From Hirsutella rhossiliensis (taxonomy: Eukaryota > Ascomycota > Sordariomycetes > Hypocreales > Ophiocordycipitaceae), in contig NW_025408669.1 of NCBI RefSeq assembly GCF_020360975.1, positions 5,952,001 through 6,016,000 on the forward strand: DNA of 64,000 nt. Direction: 5' to 3'. Below are positions 46,501 through 56,958 of this stretch, piece by piece; position 1 is the stretch's first letter, and the number at the start of each line of letters is the position of its first letter. The notes under the pieces are model-generated. The model made no database searches and was not told where the DNA came from. It saw only the letters and a list, made by a program, of their open reading frames with translations. Made by a program: the position numbers and the translations under genes.

Positions 46501-47049
46501 TCTGAAATACCTTGCTGCTCAGGACCCATCCGCCTGTACCTGGTTCTCGTTGGCTGCAGTACTCGGAGTGGTGGCGGCGGAAGTTCAAGGCCGACAGGTC
46601 CCACTGACCCATCAGCCAGCTGATGACGGGCGTGACTTGAGTTCAGGTTAACTGATACGTTCTTTCCATCTAGTTGAACTCGGGATGAGGCGGGAAAACA
46701 CACGCCTTGACTTGTCAGGCCCATGTCCCACATGGTCGAGGTGCCATAGCGAAGGCATGCCTTGGCCCGTCAGCAACGAAGAACAAGCCGATGGCAGGGC
46801 GGCGAGAGGCTCACAGTTGTAGTAGTAGGCATGCAGGTTGTACTGCACGCCGTTCCCGTAGGCCACGTTTTGGTCTCCATGTCCTTCAGTGACGTACTGA
46901 CTGCCAGACCCTCTGTTGTCCGCCGCAATGTGCGGTCCTTGGGTATTTGAATCGGGCCACGCCATCCTCGAGGTGTTGCTTGACTCACATGTCCATCTGT
47001 CGCTCCACCTTTCAGCGACGGGTCCCCCAAGGCTTAAGAACTGTTGCAT
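43576..47049 (-). CDS. NLR: sigma motif - NACHT - ankyrin repeats, C-terminally truncated
   Basis: Start is the ATG at 47049 or the one at 46965. The sigma motif lies near the N-terminus (RGSGSQYVTEGHGDQN). A linker exon follows (GTGGWVLSSKVFQSWKSPST). Splicing after AAATC to an acceptor near 46380 rebuilds a Walker A, LHGN-LGSGKTIL. Walker B-like TVYLVIDDLDSFPDV, a winged-helix region and about 13-15 ankyrin repeats follow (for example RGTTALHRASNRGSLAAVRF). Clear introns: 45734-45683 (junction rebuilds KIFLLARLH) and one ending at 46293. The exon joining the sigma part to the linker near 46600-46730 is unresolved and may hide a frameshift. An in-frame TAG at 43576-43578 (CAG in a normal repeat) ends the frame 63 codons before the next stop at 43387-43389; the lost part is ankyrin repeats. 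It probably senses non-self and templates the neighbouring effectors. Confidence 0.8.
46816..46926 (-). other. Sigma amyloid signalling motif at the NLR N-terminus
   Basis: Encodes N-R-G-S-G-S-Q-Y-V ... G-H-G-D-Q-N ... G-N-G-V-Q-Y-N, aligned with the C-terminal motifs of both SesA-like proteins. Position before the NACHT domain is the usual place in sigma NLRs. Confidence 0.75.
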
Positions 47050-47465
47050 CGTTGGTCAGACTTGTTCGCATGGTCGGTCAGCAGCCGCGTCCAGAAATGG
47101 CAAGGAAGGGGGGATAGGCGTGGCAAGGCGTCCAAGGCCGCCACGATGTTGCAGGATGCAGTCCTTCAGCTAACCAGGATCTTCCACCAATGAATAAGTA
47201 AAAGCAAGTCTAGTCGCTGATTAGCCGCGATACGGCGAGGCACGAACAGCTACAGTCAGTTAGAGGCGCGGTTGGATCCAAGGCCAGGTGCTACCCCCAA
47301 GGCAGACTGCGGTATCTCCCAAAGCTCAATGCTCTGCTCTCCTCTGTCAAACTCCATTCAAGTGCTCCAGTGATGAGGGGGACGCATTGTCTCTACTCAG
47401 GAGCCTTCCCATGACCTTCCGGTTCAATCAGATTGCCTTCGACGCCTGTAACACGGCGAGGCGCG

Positions 47466-49849
47466 ATGAGCAGTTCGCCGCCCGGACCCGCAAGCTATGT
47501 ATCCCTGGATGAGGCCCAGGGGGAGCATGACGGGGACTATACCTATACAGTTCATGAGTCGACCACACGGCGTGGTGATGGGTGGGTATAGGTCGTCCTC
47601 CAGAGCCTCTGAGTTCATCTAATGCCAGCAGGCTTAAGCGGCGAGGCCAAAGCTGGGGGTCCTCGAATCGCCCTCGCCCGAGGCCCCCTGGCAGATACGG
47701 CGTCCCCGGCAGCGACACAGCGAGCAGCTTTACTGCAAGCTCGGTATTTCGCGGGCGAGGCTACGAGCCTCGCTCCTACCGAGGAGGGCGGCCAAGTGTC
47801 CCCTCCGCTGGCCAACCCATGGGTCGACGTCACAGGCGTGTACCTGGAGGAAGATCCCGGGATGATAAGCAGCCGTCTGAGACGCTGGCAGCAGCCGTTG
47901 TGCCGCCTCCAGGCAGCAATTTTTCTTACCCTCCGCCTCCCCCAAAGCAGCACAGGAAGCCTCTCAAAGTGCCAAAGGGCGGCAACTCATCTGCCCACTC
48001 GCTGCCGTTGGTAGAAACGCCCGGACTGAATCATCATTACCAGCCGCATATCCCACCCTGGTATTGTAGCCCGCCGTACGGTCAACACCCTGGTCCGTCC
48101 GTGTCCTTTTACCATAACAAGAAGCCGATTGATGTCAAGCAAGACTCAACTCGGCCGAAACATGTCGAAAACAGCAAAGTGGAGGCGCAGTTGAAGGCAC
48201 AGCAAGAGCAGCAAGAGCAGCAAGAGCAGCCAAAAGCCAAGGAGGAGAGCAATGAAGTGGTCGCAAAAGCAAGGAAGGAGGGCGAGATTGCCGCGAGAAT
48301 TCAACTCCGTGGTGAGCTGGAGGCAGAGCGGCTGGTGGTGGAGCAGAAACAAAAGATGGAAAGAGAAATTAGGGCGAAATTGGAAATCGAATCATGGGAA
48401 AAGGCGGCGGAGAAGGAAGCCAAGGCAAGACAGGAGGACGAGTTGGATAAGCGGGCCAGGGACAGGATACTGCGAAGCATGGACGAAATGATGGAGCTGG
48501 CCAGGCAAAAAGCTTTGCACGACATGGAAAAGGAGAAGCTCGTGGTCCAGAGGAAGCAGGTAGAGCTGGAACAGCTACGAGCCGAGGTTCGAGCCGAGAT
48601 TCGAGCCGGGATACGGGCCGGGATACGGGCCGGGATACGGGCCGAGATTCGAGCCGGGATACGGGCCGAGATGGCGGGTCAACAAGGTCTGAGACGAGAC
48701 GACGACGGAAAGAAGCACGAGGAAGCCGCGACGCCCAGACCGGCATCAAGGCCGGCATCCCAGAATAGCCTTCCCGTCCGCTCTTTCAGCACCACCGGCC
48801 GACACCTGTCTTCAGAGCAAGGGAGCTGGCTACCATCCCAAGGCCGTAGCACTTTGTTACAACGACCGCCCAGCCCACACGACGCCCCCAGAGACCCTGC
48901 CGACGGCAAAGAAGAGGAAAGCCTGAGTCAACCGCCATCCGAGCCAGCTACTTCTGACGACTTGGGTTCCGAATCCGGTAGCCAGAAAGCTTTCTGGAGG
49001 ATGAGGGAAATGGGCATGCGCATGAACCTGCGGCTCGTCAAGCAAGAGCTGATTGATCCGGTTGTGAATCTGGTGATGCAAGGGCTGGTCGAACCGCCGG
49101 ACTGGAGCATGCCAACAGGAGTGCACCAAGACGATATGCGGCATCAGCATGCGTCTGAGTGGGATGGACGCGACCCACTGTCCCACTGTCTCGAGGGGGA
49201 ACCAGAGCCATTTCGCTCGGAACCGTTGGAGTCGGAACCAAGAGAATCTGGCTTCGCATCGAACCGACGTTCCCATTCACGGGCGGAGCCGCGCGGGTCT
49301 GGCGAGAGTCCTTGCCATCAGGCTCATGAGAAGAGCCGTCGGCGAAGTGACGGACGGCGGGACGCGGTTTCTTTTCATCCAGTGAAGATATCGGGTGAAG
49401 AAGAGCTACCGCGTGCCGAGGTGGAAGAAGTTGATGCTGAAGCCGAGACGCTTGACGTGGAGTCTGCCACTCGAGGACCTCTCGGCGAGCAGCAAAGTTA
49501 CAATAAGGCAGGAAGGGACGGGGTGCTGTCAAGGGCCAGCGGCAAGGCTCCGGAGGGCAAAGTTGACAAGGCGGCATCGGTCGTCCATGAAGAGAGGGCT
49601 GCAGACCAGGCGGGCCTAGATGCAACGGCGCAGTCGACGAAGCTGAAAAAGCGACAGAACGAGGCCCCGGGGAGCACGACCGAGATTCCTCGCAGACGAG
49701 ACGGATTGCCCGCCAGTATGGTGAATTCGCAGGGGCCAGACCGTCGCCAATGGCACGGGCTGGCTGGCAGCAGGGACATCTCAATTGTGAGGTCGGCGAT
49801 TGAGCGACTGATGATGTCTCGTTCGTATGCGCAAGACTCGATCGATTAG
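47466..49849 (+). CDS. Hypothetical low-complexity coiled-coil protein, 5' frame break
   Basis: The main frame (to 49849) encodes about 750 residues: a Pro/Arg/Ser-rich start, a (QQE)n stretch, a long Glu/Lys/Arg/Ala-rich coiled coil at about residues 200-360, an [E/G]IRA tetrapeptide array and a disordered charged tail. It has no good start: a TGA lies just before it, and its first in-frame ATG is at 47819. In another frame, ATG 47466 opens a natural-looking start (MSSSPPGPASYVSLDEAQGE...GDGW) that runs to about 47588 and stops. A one-base loss near 47580-47590 would explain both. The family is not recognised. It is divergent from the NLR, about 420 bp away. Confidence 0.6.
48584..48667 (+). 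repeat. 12-bp tandem repeat encoding [E/G][I/V]RA
   Basis: Seven 12-bp units of two types, GAGATTCGAGCC and GGGATACGGGCC, in frame with the coiled-coil gene. The near-identical nucleotides suggest recent expansion by slippage. Confidence 0.9.
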
Positions 49850-50118
49850 AATAGGCTGTTCCTACGACCCTTGAGCTGGGTCTTGTCGAGATCAACCTTG
49901 TGTTTGTATTGTATCAAGCAGATGGAGGCAAAACGGGACTCTGAAAACTCCGGACTCCAATGTTTTTTTAGAGGCGTCGTTGGACGGCACGTGGGCGCCC
50001 CACTTATCCGGTCGTCAAGAACTCTCTATCGATAAGCGAGTTGGGACAAAAAAATCGGCCCTTCAAACTCCATGAAGCAGGTCGTCGTCACTCATTCCAG
50101 GTCATCAAAGCAACCAAA

Positions 50119-52870
50119 ATGCCTCGCCGTGCAACCTCGCCGGCCCAATCGGAACCGGAGCTTGACATCCTAGGCTCTTTGTATCCCGGCGACGAAGAAC
50201 CGACCAAGACGGCCACTGGCGAGCTAGACATTGACGCCATCCTGCATGCGCCCGACGCAGCAAATGATGACGATGACGAGGCTTTCATCGGCCTGCAGCA
50301 GGCGGCCTCGTACCGCAAGGCCTCCAACTTGAAGGGTCGCACGGTGAAAAAGGGCGGAGGCTTCCAGGCCATGGGTAAGGGAGAGCTGCTCCCCTGTCTC
50401 GACCGAGCCAGGCTGATGTCAAGTCACAGGTCTCAATTCCAACCTGCTCAAGGCCATCACGCGCAAGGGCTTCTCGGTTCCGACGCCGATCCAGAGGAAA
50501 ACGATACCACTCGTTCTCCAGAGAAAAGATGTCGTCGGCATGGCCAGGACGGGTTCCGGAAAGACGGCTGCGTTCGTGATCCCAATGGTCGAGAGACTCC
50601 GCGCCCATAGCGCCCGGTTCGGCTGTCGGGCGCTCATCCTCTCCCCTTCGCGCGAACTGGCTATCCAGACCCTCAAGGTTGTCAAGGAGCTGGCCAAGGG
50701 CACAGATCTCAAGGCTGTGCTCCTCGTGGGCGGTGATAGTCTGGAGGAGCAGTTTGGCTTCATGACTGCAAACCCAGACATTGTCATTGCCACTCCTGGT
50801 CGTTTCCTGCATCTCAAAGTCGAGATGGGGTTGAATCTCTCCTCGATTCAATACGCCGTATTTGACGAAGCCGATCGCCTATTCGAGATGGGTTTTGCCG
50901 CCCAACTAACCGAGATTCTCCACGCCCTGCCTCCTTCGAGGCAAACCTTGTTGTTCTCCGCCACCTTGCCCGCCTCTTTGGTCGAATTCGCCCGTGCAGG
51001 CCTGCAGGACCCGAGTCTTGTTCGCCTTGACGCCGAGACTAAGGTGTCTCCTGATTTGGAGAGCGCCTTCTTCTCGGTTAAGGGCGAGGAAAAGGAGGGC
51101 TCCCTGCTACATATTCTCCACGATGTTATCAAGGTCCCTGTTGGCCTTCCCGAGGGAGCGCAAAATGACGACGAGAAGCCATCCAAGAAACGGAAACGAG
51201 GACCAGGCTCGGCGAGCGGCAAGCCGACGGAGCGTTCGACCATCATCTTTACGGCCACAAAGCACCACGTCGAGTACTTGGCCAATGTATTGCAGCACGC
51301 AGGCTTCGCCACTTCTCATGTCTACGGCTCTCTTGATCAAACTGCTCGACGAATTCAGGTCGAAGACTTCCGGAAAGGGCAGACAAACATCTTAGTGGTC
51401 ACTGACGTCGCCGCCAGAGGTATAGATATCCCTATTCTAGCCAATGTCATCAACTACGACTTCCCCCCTCAGCCCAAAATCTTTGTCCACCGCGTGGGCC
51501 GAACAGCCAGAGCGGGCCAAAGGGGCTGGAGCTACAGCCTCGTCCGGGACATAGATGCACCCTACCTTCTCGATCTGCAACTGTTTCTTGGCAAGAGGCT
51601 AGTCGTCGGCCAGGATGACGGCTCCGCTTCGTATTCCAGCGATGTGGTTGTCGGGGCCTTGAAGCGAGATTCCGTAGAGTCTCACGTCGAGTGGATGAAC
51701 AAAACCCTCGACGAGGTCGAGGACCTCAACGCCCTACGTCGAGTCGCGGGCAAGGCCGAAAAGTTGTACATGAAGACGCGCAACTCAGCATCAAGCCAGA
51801 GTGCCAAGCGGGCGCGCGAGGTCGTGGCATCAAATGGCTGGATGCAGCTGCACCAACTGTTTGGCGAAGACGTAGACGGCACAGAGCAGGCACGGGCGGC
51901 GATGCTCGCGAAAATCAGTGGCTACAAGCCCCAAGAGACAATCTTCGAGGTTGGCCACGCAGACAAAAGCACTTCCGAGGCGGCCGAAGTTATGAAACAG
52001 TTACGGAAGAGAATCACGCCGAGGAATAGGCAGGCCGTGAAGACGGAAGAGGTGAGGGGTGACGACGAGCTCGAGAATGACGATGGCGGGCTTCAGATGG
52101 ACATCGACATGGCCGATGAGTCGGGCGAGGAAGAGATGGCAGAAGAAACGATGCTCAGCAATGACGAAGACGACCTAGAGGTGACCATCTCGGACGCGAC
52201 GAGCAAGAAAAAGGGCAATCAGGACTGGCGCGACTCGCAAATGTTCATGTCGTATACGCCGCGGACGACCAACGCAGCCGAGGAGCGCGGCTACGGCGTG
52301 CACTCTGGCGGGCGGGGCTCGAGCTTCGTCGAGGCGGCGCGTGATGCCACCATGGACCTCGGTGACGACGAGACGGCCAAGGCCTTTGGGCAGCCGACGC
52401 GGGCCAAGATGCGGTGGGATGCTAAGGGCAAAAAGTACGTGTCGCGCGAGAACGACGAGGACGGGTCGCGCGGCGCGCGCATGATTGTCGGCGAGAGCGG
52501 CGTCAAGATTGCCGCCAGTTTCCAGAGCGGCCGCTTCGACAAGTGGCGCCGCGCCCAGCGCGTCGGCCGCCTGCCGCACGTCGGCGAGGCGGAGCGGCCC
52601 GGCGCGCAAGGCGGCGGCGGCGGCGGACTTCCCTCGGGCCGGCGCTTCAAGCACACGCAGGAAAAGGCGCCCAAGGAGGCAGACAAGTACCGCGACGACT
52701 TTCGCGTGCGCAAAAAACGCGTCGACGAGGCGCGCGAGAAGCGCGTGGGCAGGTTCAAGGACGGCATGGGCAGCAAGAAGGAGCTCAAGGGCATCCACGA
52801 CATCAGAAAGGCGAGGCAGGAAAAGGAGCGGCGCCAGGCCCAGAACGCCAGGCCGCCCAAGAGGAAGTAG
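50119..52870 (+). CDS. DBP10: DEAD-box ATP-dependent RNA helicase Dbp10
   Basis: Two exons, 50119-50374 and 50430-52870, with junction G/GT rebuilding [19 protein letters not shown], give 898 residues. Helicase motifs in order: Q-motif region ([14 protein letters not shown]), motif I ARTGSGKT, Ia [43 protein letters not shown] and [15 protein letters not shown]. The C-terminal DBP10CT domain ([19 protein letters not shown]) identifies the subfamily. It acts in nucleolar 60S ribosome assembly. A Lys-rich tail (RPPKRK) and acidic stretches are typical. It looks intact. It is convergent with the Lst4-like gene. Confidence 0.95.
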
Positions 52871-53358
52871 GCCAGGGAGGCATGGTACTGAACAAGACTG
52901 GAGAGAGAAAGCTGGCAATGAATATAAACGGGCTGCCGTTGCACCACCCGACTGCTGCAAATTATCTCGTGTGCTACTACTACTCTATACCGTATCGTCG
53001 CCAGATATCTATTGCCGTGTGCAACGTCCCCAATCCAGCCAAAGCATCTTCACCGAGGGACGGGCCAACAGCCCCGCAAAACAAGCTATCCACCAGAACC
53101 AGACGCTGTAAATCGAGCGAGGGGGGGGAGAAGGAGAAAAGAGAAGGGGCTTGCGATGTGCAGGAATGTCTTGTCCGGCGCATCAACAAGCTCGCCGCTT
53201 GGATAACAAGGGCCGCGCTTGTGGGGTATCGTGCTTCTTCGCAAGTAAAACAATGGCCGCACACTCATGGCACGTCTCTGTCTATGGATAATTATATCTG
53301 CTCGAGAACTTGGGAAATCGTGAGTGGTCATAACGCGGTCCCGATAAGACGCGCCGCT
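52871..53358. other. Convergent spacer, no gene
   Basis: 3' flanks of DBP10 and the Lst4-like gene. No supported frame. Confidence 0.5.
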
Positions 53359-56300
53359 TCATTCCACGGCCTCTAGGTTCGTCGCCCACTGCCTGACGGC
53401 CTCGCGCAGGATATTTTGGCTCGGCCGCAGGTGTTTGTAACTGCCGCCGCGGCCCTCACCATTCAAATCGCGGTTGTCAACGGCGTCGCGGACCATGTCC
53501 TCCAGCGTCGACAGAATGACTGTCTTGCACTGCACTCGGGGAATGTCGAGCGGTGTGTCGGCCATCTGGGTGGTTTCTGAAACGGCATCTGGCATGGTCC
53601 TCCCGCTGTCCGTGCTCCGTCGCGAGTCACTAGGCGTTTGCGATGAGTTTGTCGAACTGCCTTTGCTGGTGTCTGGCGTAAAATGGATCACTCTCTCTAT
53701 AGCCTCCCTCAGAGCAGTGTCAGATGTCGAAATATCTTCCTCGATCCAGTCCTCTTCAAAATGACACTCATAAGTTAGAATAAAGGGCGTCAGCGGTATC
53801 AGCCCGTTCGCATTGGACTGGCCTGGTCTTTCAGCCGGGATCTTTGGCTTTACCAGCCGACGGTATACGTGGCGAGTAATCGAGTTCGACGTCGTATCGG
53901 CAATAATGACGGAGCTAACATCCACCCATCGTTCACAAGTCTCGTTTCCAGAGGCACAATCATGAATCGGCGTCGGTTCCGCTCGCAGGGATGCCTTGAT
54001 ATTCTCCAGCAAATTGTCTTGGGGCGGCAGGGCCTGGAGAGCAAAGTCTGGATGGAACCGATTGAGCCATCCGGCGGCGTTCAGGGGCAAGTCCCCGTCG
54101 ATCGAAAATCGTGCAGACTGCTCGAAAAACTCCAGGCCGCCTGGGAAGCCAGGTGTGGATAGGTAGCCGCTGCTGGACGGTGAGCTGATGGCAGACTCAA
54201 AGGACGCGATGTAGTCGGGGAACGGGACGTCAACGTCAATGACGCCGTCTTCGGCGTTGATCGATGTCTTGACGGGAGATTCAAAGGCACCAGAGGGGTC
54301 CGGGGTGCGGTCCGCCTGCGCAAACGACGCCTGGCTGGGAGTAGCGTCGTCCTGAGGCACGCCAAAGTTCCGGGCGCCGCTCCCAGGGCCTTTGCGGCTG
54401 GGCATGGATGCATCAGTCTCTTCCACGAGCGCCACCTCCTGGGCCATCTCAAATAGTTTATCGGAACGGCCAAAGCTGGATTTGACCGGTGATCGATACT
54501 CTGTGCCGGGACTGGCAGTGTCATCATCGAGGGAGTCCCTGCGACGCGGACTCCAAAGCCCGCTGACGAGGTTTCCCCACCGGAGCCCTTGACTCGGAGG
54601 TCGCGTACTGGTAGCGGCGGCTGGACCTCCGCTGCTCTCGCCACGCTTCAAAGATCGTTTGAGGTCGTCTGCCGCCACGCTCCCGCTGCTACCCGGACGG
54701 CGTCTCCTATGACCGTCGCGTTGTTGCTGGGCGCTAGAGAAGTGGGGTGTGGTCGTCTCTGCCATGACCGTAGTCGTCGTCGCAGCGCTGCTCTTACGAA
54801 CCAGGATGTCTTGACCGGGCATAGGAAGGTTTGTGGTGCGAACGGACGCCGCATCAGAAGCTCGCCGTTGGTGCTGGTTTCGCTCCAGGCTCAGCTGCGC
54901 AAGTTGGCTTGGGACTGTCGAACCCCTGGCGCTTTGGCTGGCTGTTCTCGAGTGCGAGGCGCGCCGAAGACCACTGCGGCGATTGATCTTGCGGCGGAGG
55001 GATTCTTCCCGGAGAATCGGAACGACAAAGGTCGGTGGCGAGTGGGAATAACCGCCTACTGAAGTCGACGTGCTCGGCCGATGTGTGCGGGCGGTGGCCA
55101 CCTGCTGATTCGCGGGAAGAAATCCTGAGAGGAGAAAAATGAGGCGTCGGGCGGCCATTTTATCATCGGATACAATGATTGTCCGAGCAGGCAGGGACAG
55201 ATCCTCTTCGTTCCGGCCTTGTCGAACAGTGGCGGCACGCTTGCGATAGGTAGGACCGCAAAGGGCCTGCAGCCAGTCGGTGTGGATCGCCAGGAAGCCG
55301 GTGAGAAGGTTATAAAAGAATTGTCCATGGTCCATAGTCAAGGCCCACCTAGACATCCAGATGGCCTCGTCGCGCCAGATGCCCCAGCGTCCCTGACCGG
55401 TGATGACTCTGGCCGCACTGAGGCCCATGACGACTCTGCTTCTGGCGAGGCCGACCTCGGAGGCGATGTTGATGTCGTCTACCAAGCAGTTTGGTAACAA
55501 TGAAACGAGTTTGGTGGTGCCCTTAGAGGGCTTCGCCCGAGACATGTCATGGCCTCGTCTGTCTGACATAGACGGCGTCCGAGACACAACGTTGGAGGCA
55601 GCGGGAGACGCACAGGGGCCGGGCGACGCAAGGTCGGCTTGCTTGAGCATCGTATGAAGCGTCGTGGCTACCATGGACTGGAGATGGGTCAAAGTCCTCA
55701 TTATGATGTCCCAATGTTGGGTCAAGGAGTCAATGCGGTCCTCCATGTCGATCGAATATGAAGAGTCCGTGGCATCCCCGCAGATGCCGGATCCCATGCT
55801 CCAGCCGGCCTTGGTCGAGTTGTAGGATGAGGAGAAGAGGTCTTGATCGTTGTAGGAGCCGCATTCGCGGAAAATGGACTTGAGGGGTGCGGCGGAAGAC
55901 ATTCGAGACGAGGAGCGAGGCAATTGCACCACCAAGACCACAGCGTACATGGGTGTGCGGCGCTGCTTTGGTTGGGACTTCTTCTTTGGCGAGGGTTCCT
56001 CGCCGGGCCCGGGGAAGGGAAAAGCGCCATTGTCGTCGGAAAAGCGGCTCTGGGGCAAAACGTTGTTGTCGGCATCATCGACGGGGAGATTAACTGGGAA
56101 CAGGCGCGTTATGAGAACCTTTTTCTTGTCCATCTGGCGCGCAGCGGTGCCGGTTGGCGGAACGGGGGGCCCAATGATCGGGGAGACGGCCTGTGACGAC
56201 AGCGACTGGGACAGCTTGCTCGAGCGCCCGCTTGAACGGCCAATTGAGCTCCGGCCGTCTCCGAAAACGGATGAAGAGTGGTCTGCCGGGCGCGAATCGC

Positions 56301-56958
56301 TCGGCACGACGTGAACCTTTGTCGAGGTGCCCTTGTACGCCATCAACTCGGAATTGCCAAAGATGCAGCTCGAGAAGGTGGCCAGCTCCTCCCGATACTC
56401 GCGGGCTGCCCGCTGTGCGTCCGTCTCGGCATAACTTTGACTCCTGCTGTGGACGGAAGCCCGGCGATCGAAAGCACCCTGGCGATGCTGAGGGCTCTCG
56501 GACTGACTGGCGAAGGGTCGCGAGGCGTGGCTCTGACTTGCCATGTCACCACGCGGCGACATGGGTGGCTTTCTGGCATCCTTGCGCGCCGGGGAGCGCT
56601 CGGCGGATGCTTCCGGAAAAGGGTGGCTGTCGAAGAGCAAGGAGGCGTTGGCGGGGCCCAGGGCATCCTGTAGGACGATGACACGGACGTCGCGGACGTC
56701 GAGCTCGATGTCTTCGCTGTAGTCGAAAGCGTTGGCGGCGGAAGCTGATGGCGTGGCCGGGGCCGTGGACAGGGGAAAGACTTGATCGTTGCGGTGCAGG
56801 TGAAGGGCGTGAGCATCCGGAAAGAGCAGGTTTCGCGTGTGAATGTCTTCCTGAACGGACTCGAGGGAGAGGATGGGGCGTGAGGCGCCGCTGCTGCCGG
56901 CTTGGGCCTGAGGAGTGGCGGAGCCTCCGGAGCCGAGGTGGAGAAGGCGACCGAGCAT
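53359..56958 (-). CDS. LST4: Lst4/folliculin-interacting (FNIP) family protein
   Basis: A single 1,199-residue exon. The N-terminal FNIP block shows VQEDIHTRNLLFPDAHALHL and VRDVRVIVLQDALGP. After a disordered insert comes a second conserved segment (RTPMYAVVLVVQLP), then the central DENN-like block (RSRVVMGLSAARVITGQGRW, FFYNLLTGFLAIHTDWLQAL) and a long Ser/Arg-rich disordered part. The C-terminal FNIP segment has WVDVSSVIIADTTSN and KTVILSTLEDMVRDAV. In yeast, Lst4 with Lst7 activates Gtr2 on the vacuole to switch on TORC1. The ATG at 56958 opens the conserved start and follows a long CT-rich leader. The symbol is by family and was not checked by search. Confidence 0.8.
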   Translation of the reverse strand: MLGRLLHLGSGGSATPQAQAGSSGASRPILSLESVQEDIHTRNLLFPDAHALHLHRNDQVFPLSTAPATPSASAANAFDYSEDIELDVRDVRVIVLQDALGPANASLLFDSHPFPEASAERSPARKDARKPPMSPRGDMASQSHASRPFASQSESPQHRQGAFDRRASVHSRSQSYAETDAQRAAREYREELATFSSCIFGNSELMAYKGTSTKVHVVPSDSRPADHSSSVFGDGRSSIGRSSGRSSKLSQSLSSQAVSPIIGPPVPPTGTAARQMDKKKVLITRLFPVNLPVDDADNNVLPQSRFSDDNGAFPFPGPGEEPSPKKKSQPKQRRTPMYAVVLVVQLPRSSSRMSSAAPLKSIFRECGSYNDQDLFSSSYNSTKAGWSMGSGICGDATDSSYSIDMEDRIDSLTQHWDIIMRTLTHLQSMVATTLHTMLKQADLASPGPCASPAASNVVSRTPSMSDRRGHDMSRAKPSKGTTKLVSLLPNCLVDDINIASEVGLARSRVVMGLSAARVITGQGRWGIWRDEAIWMSRWALTMDHGQFFYNLLTGFLAIHTDWLQALCGPTYRKRAATVRQGRNEEDLSLPARTIIVSDDKMAARRLIFLLSGFLPANQQVATARTHRPSTSTSVGGYSHSPPTFVVPILREESLRRKINRRSGLRRASHSRTASQSARGSTVPSQLAQLSLERNQHQRRASDAASVRTTNLPMPGQDILVRKSSAATTTTVMAETTTPHFSSAQQQRDGHRRRRPGSSGSVAADDLKRSLKRGESSGGPAAATSTRPPSQGLRWGNLVSGLWSPRRRDSLDDDTASPGTEYRSPVKSSFGRSDKLFEMAQEVALVEETDASMPSRKGPGSGARNFGVPQDDATPSQASFAQADRTPDPSGAFESPVKTSINAEDGVIDVDVPFPDYIASFESAISSPSSSGYLSTPGFPGGLEFFEQSARFSIDGDLPLNAAGWLNRFHPDFALQALPPQDNLLENIKASLRAEPTPIHDCASGNETCERWVDVSSVIIADTTSNSITRHVYRRLVKPKIPAERPGQSNANGLIPLTPFILTYECHFEEDWIEEDISTSDTALREAIERVIHFTPDTSKGSSTNSSQTPSDSRRSTDSGRTMPDAVSETTQMADTPLDIPRVQCKTVILSTLEDMVRDAVDNRDLNGEGRGGSYKHLRPSQNILREAVRQWATNLEAVE

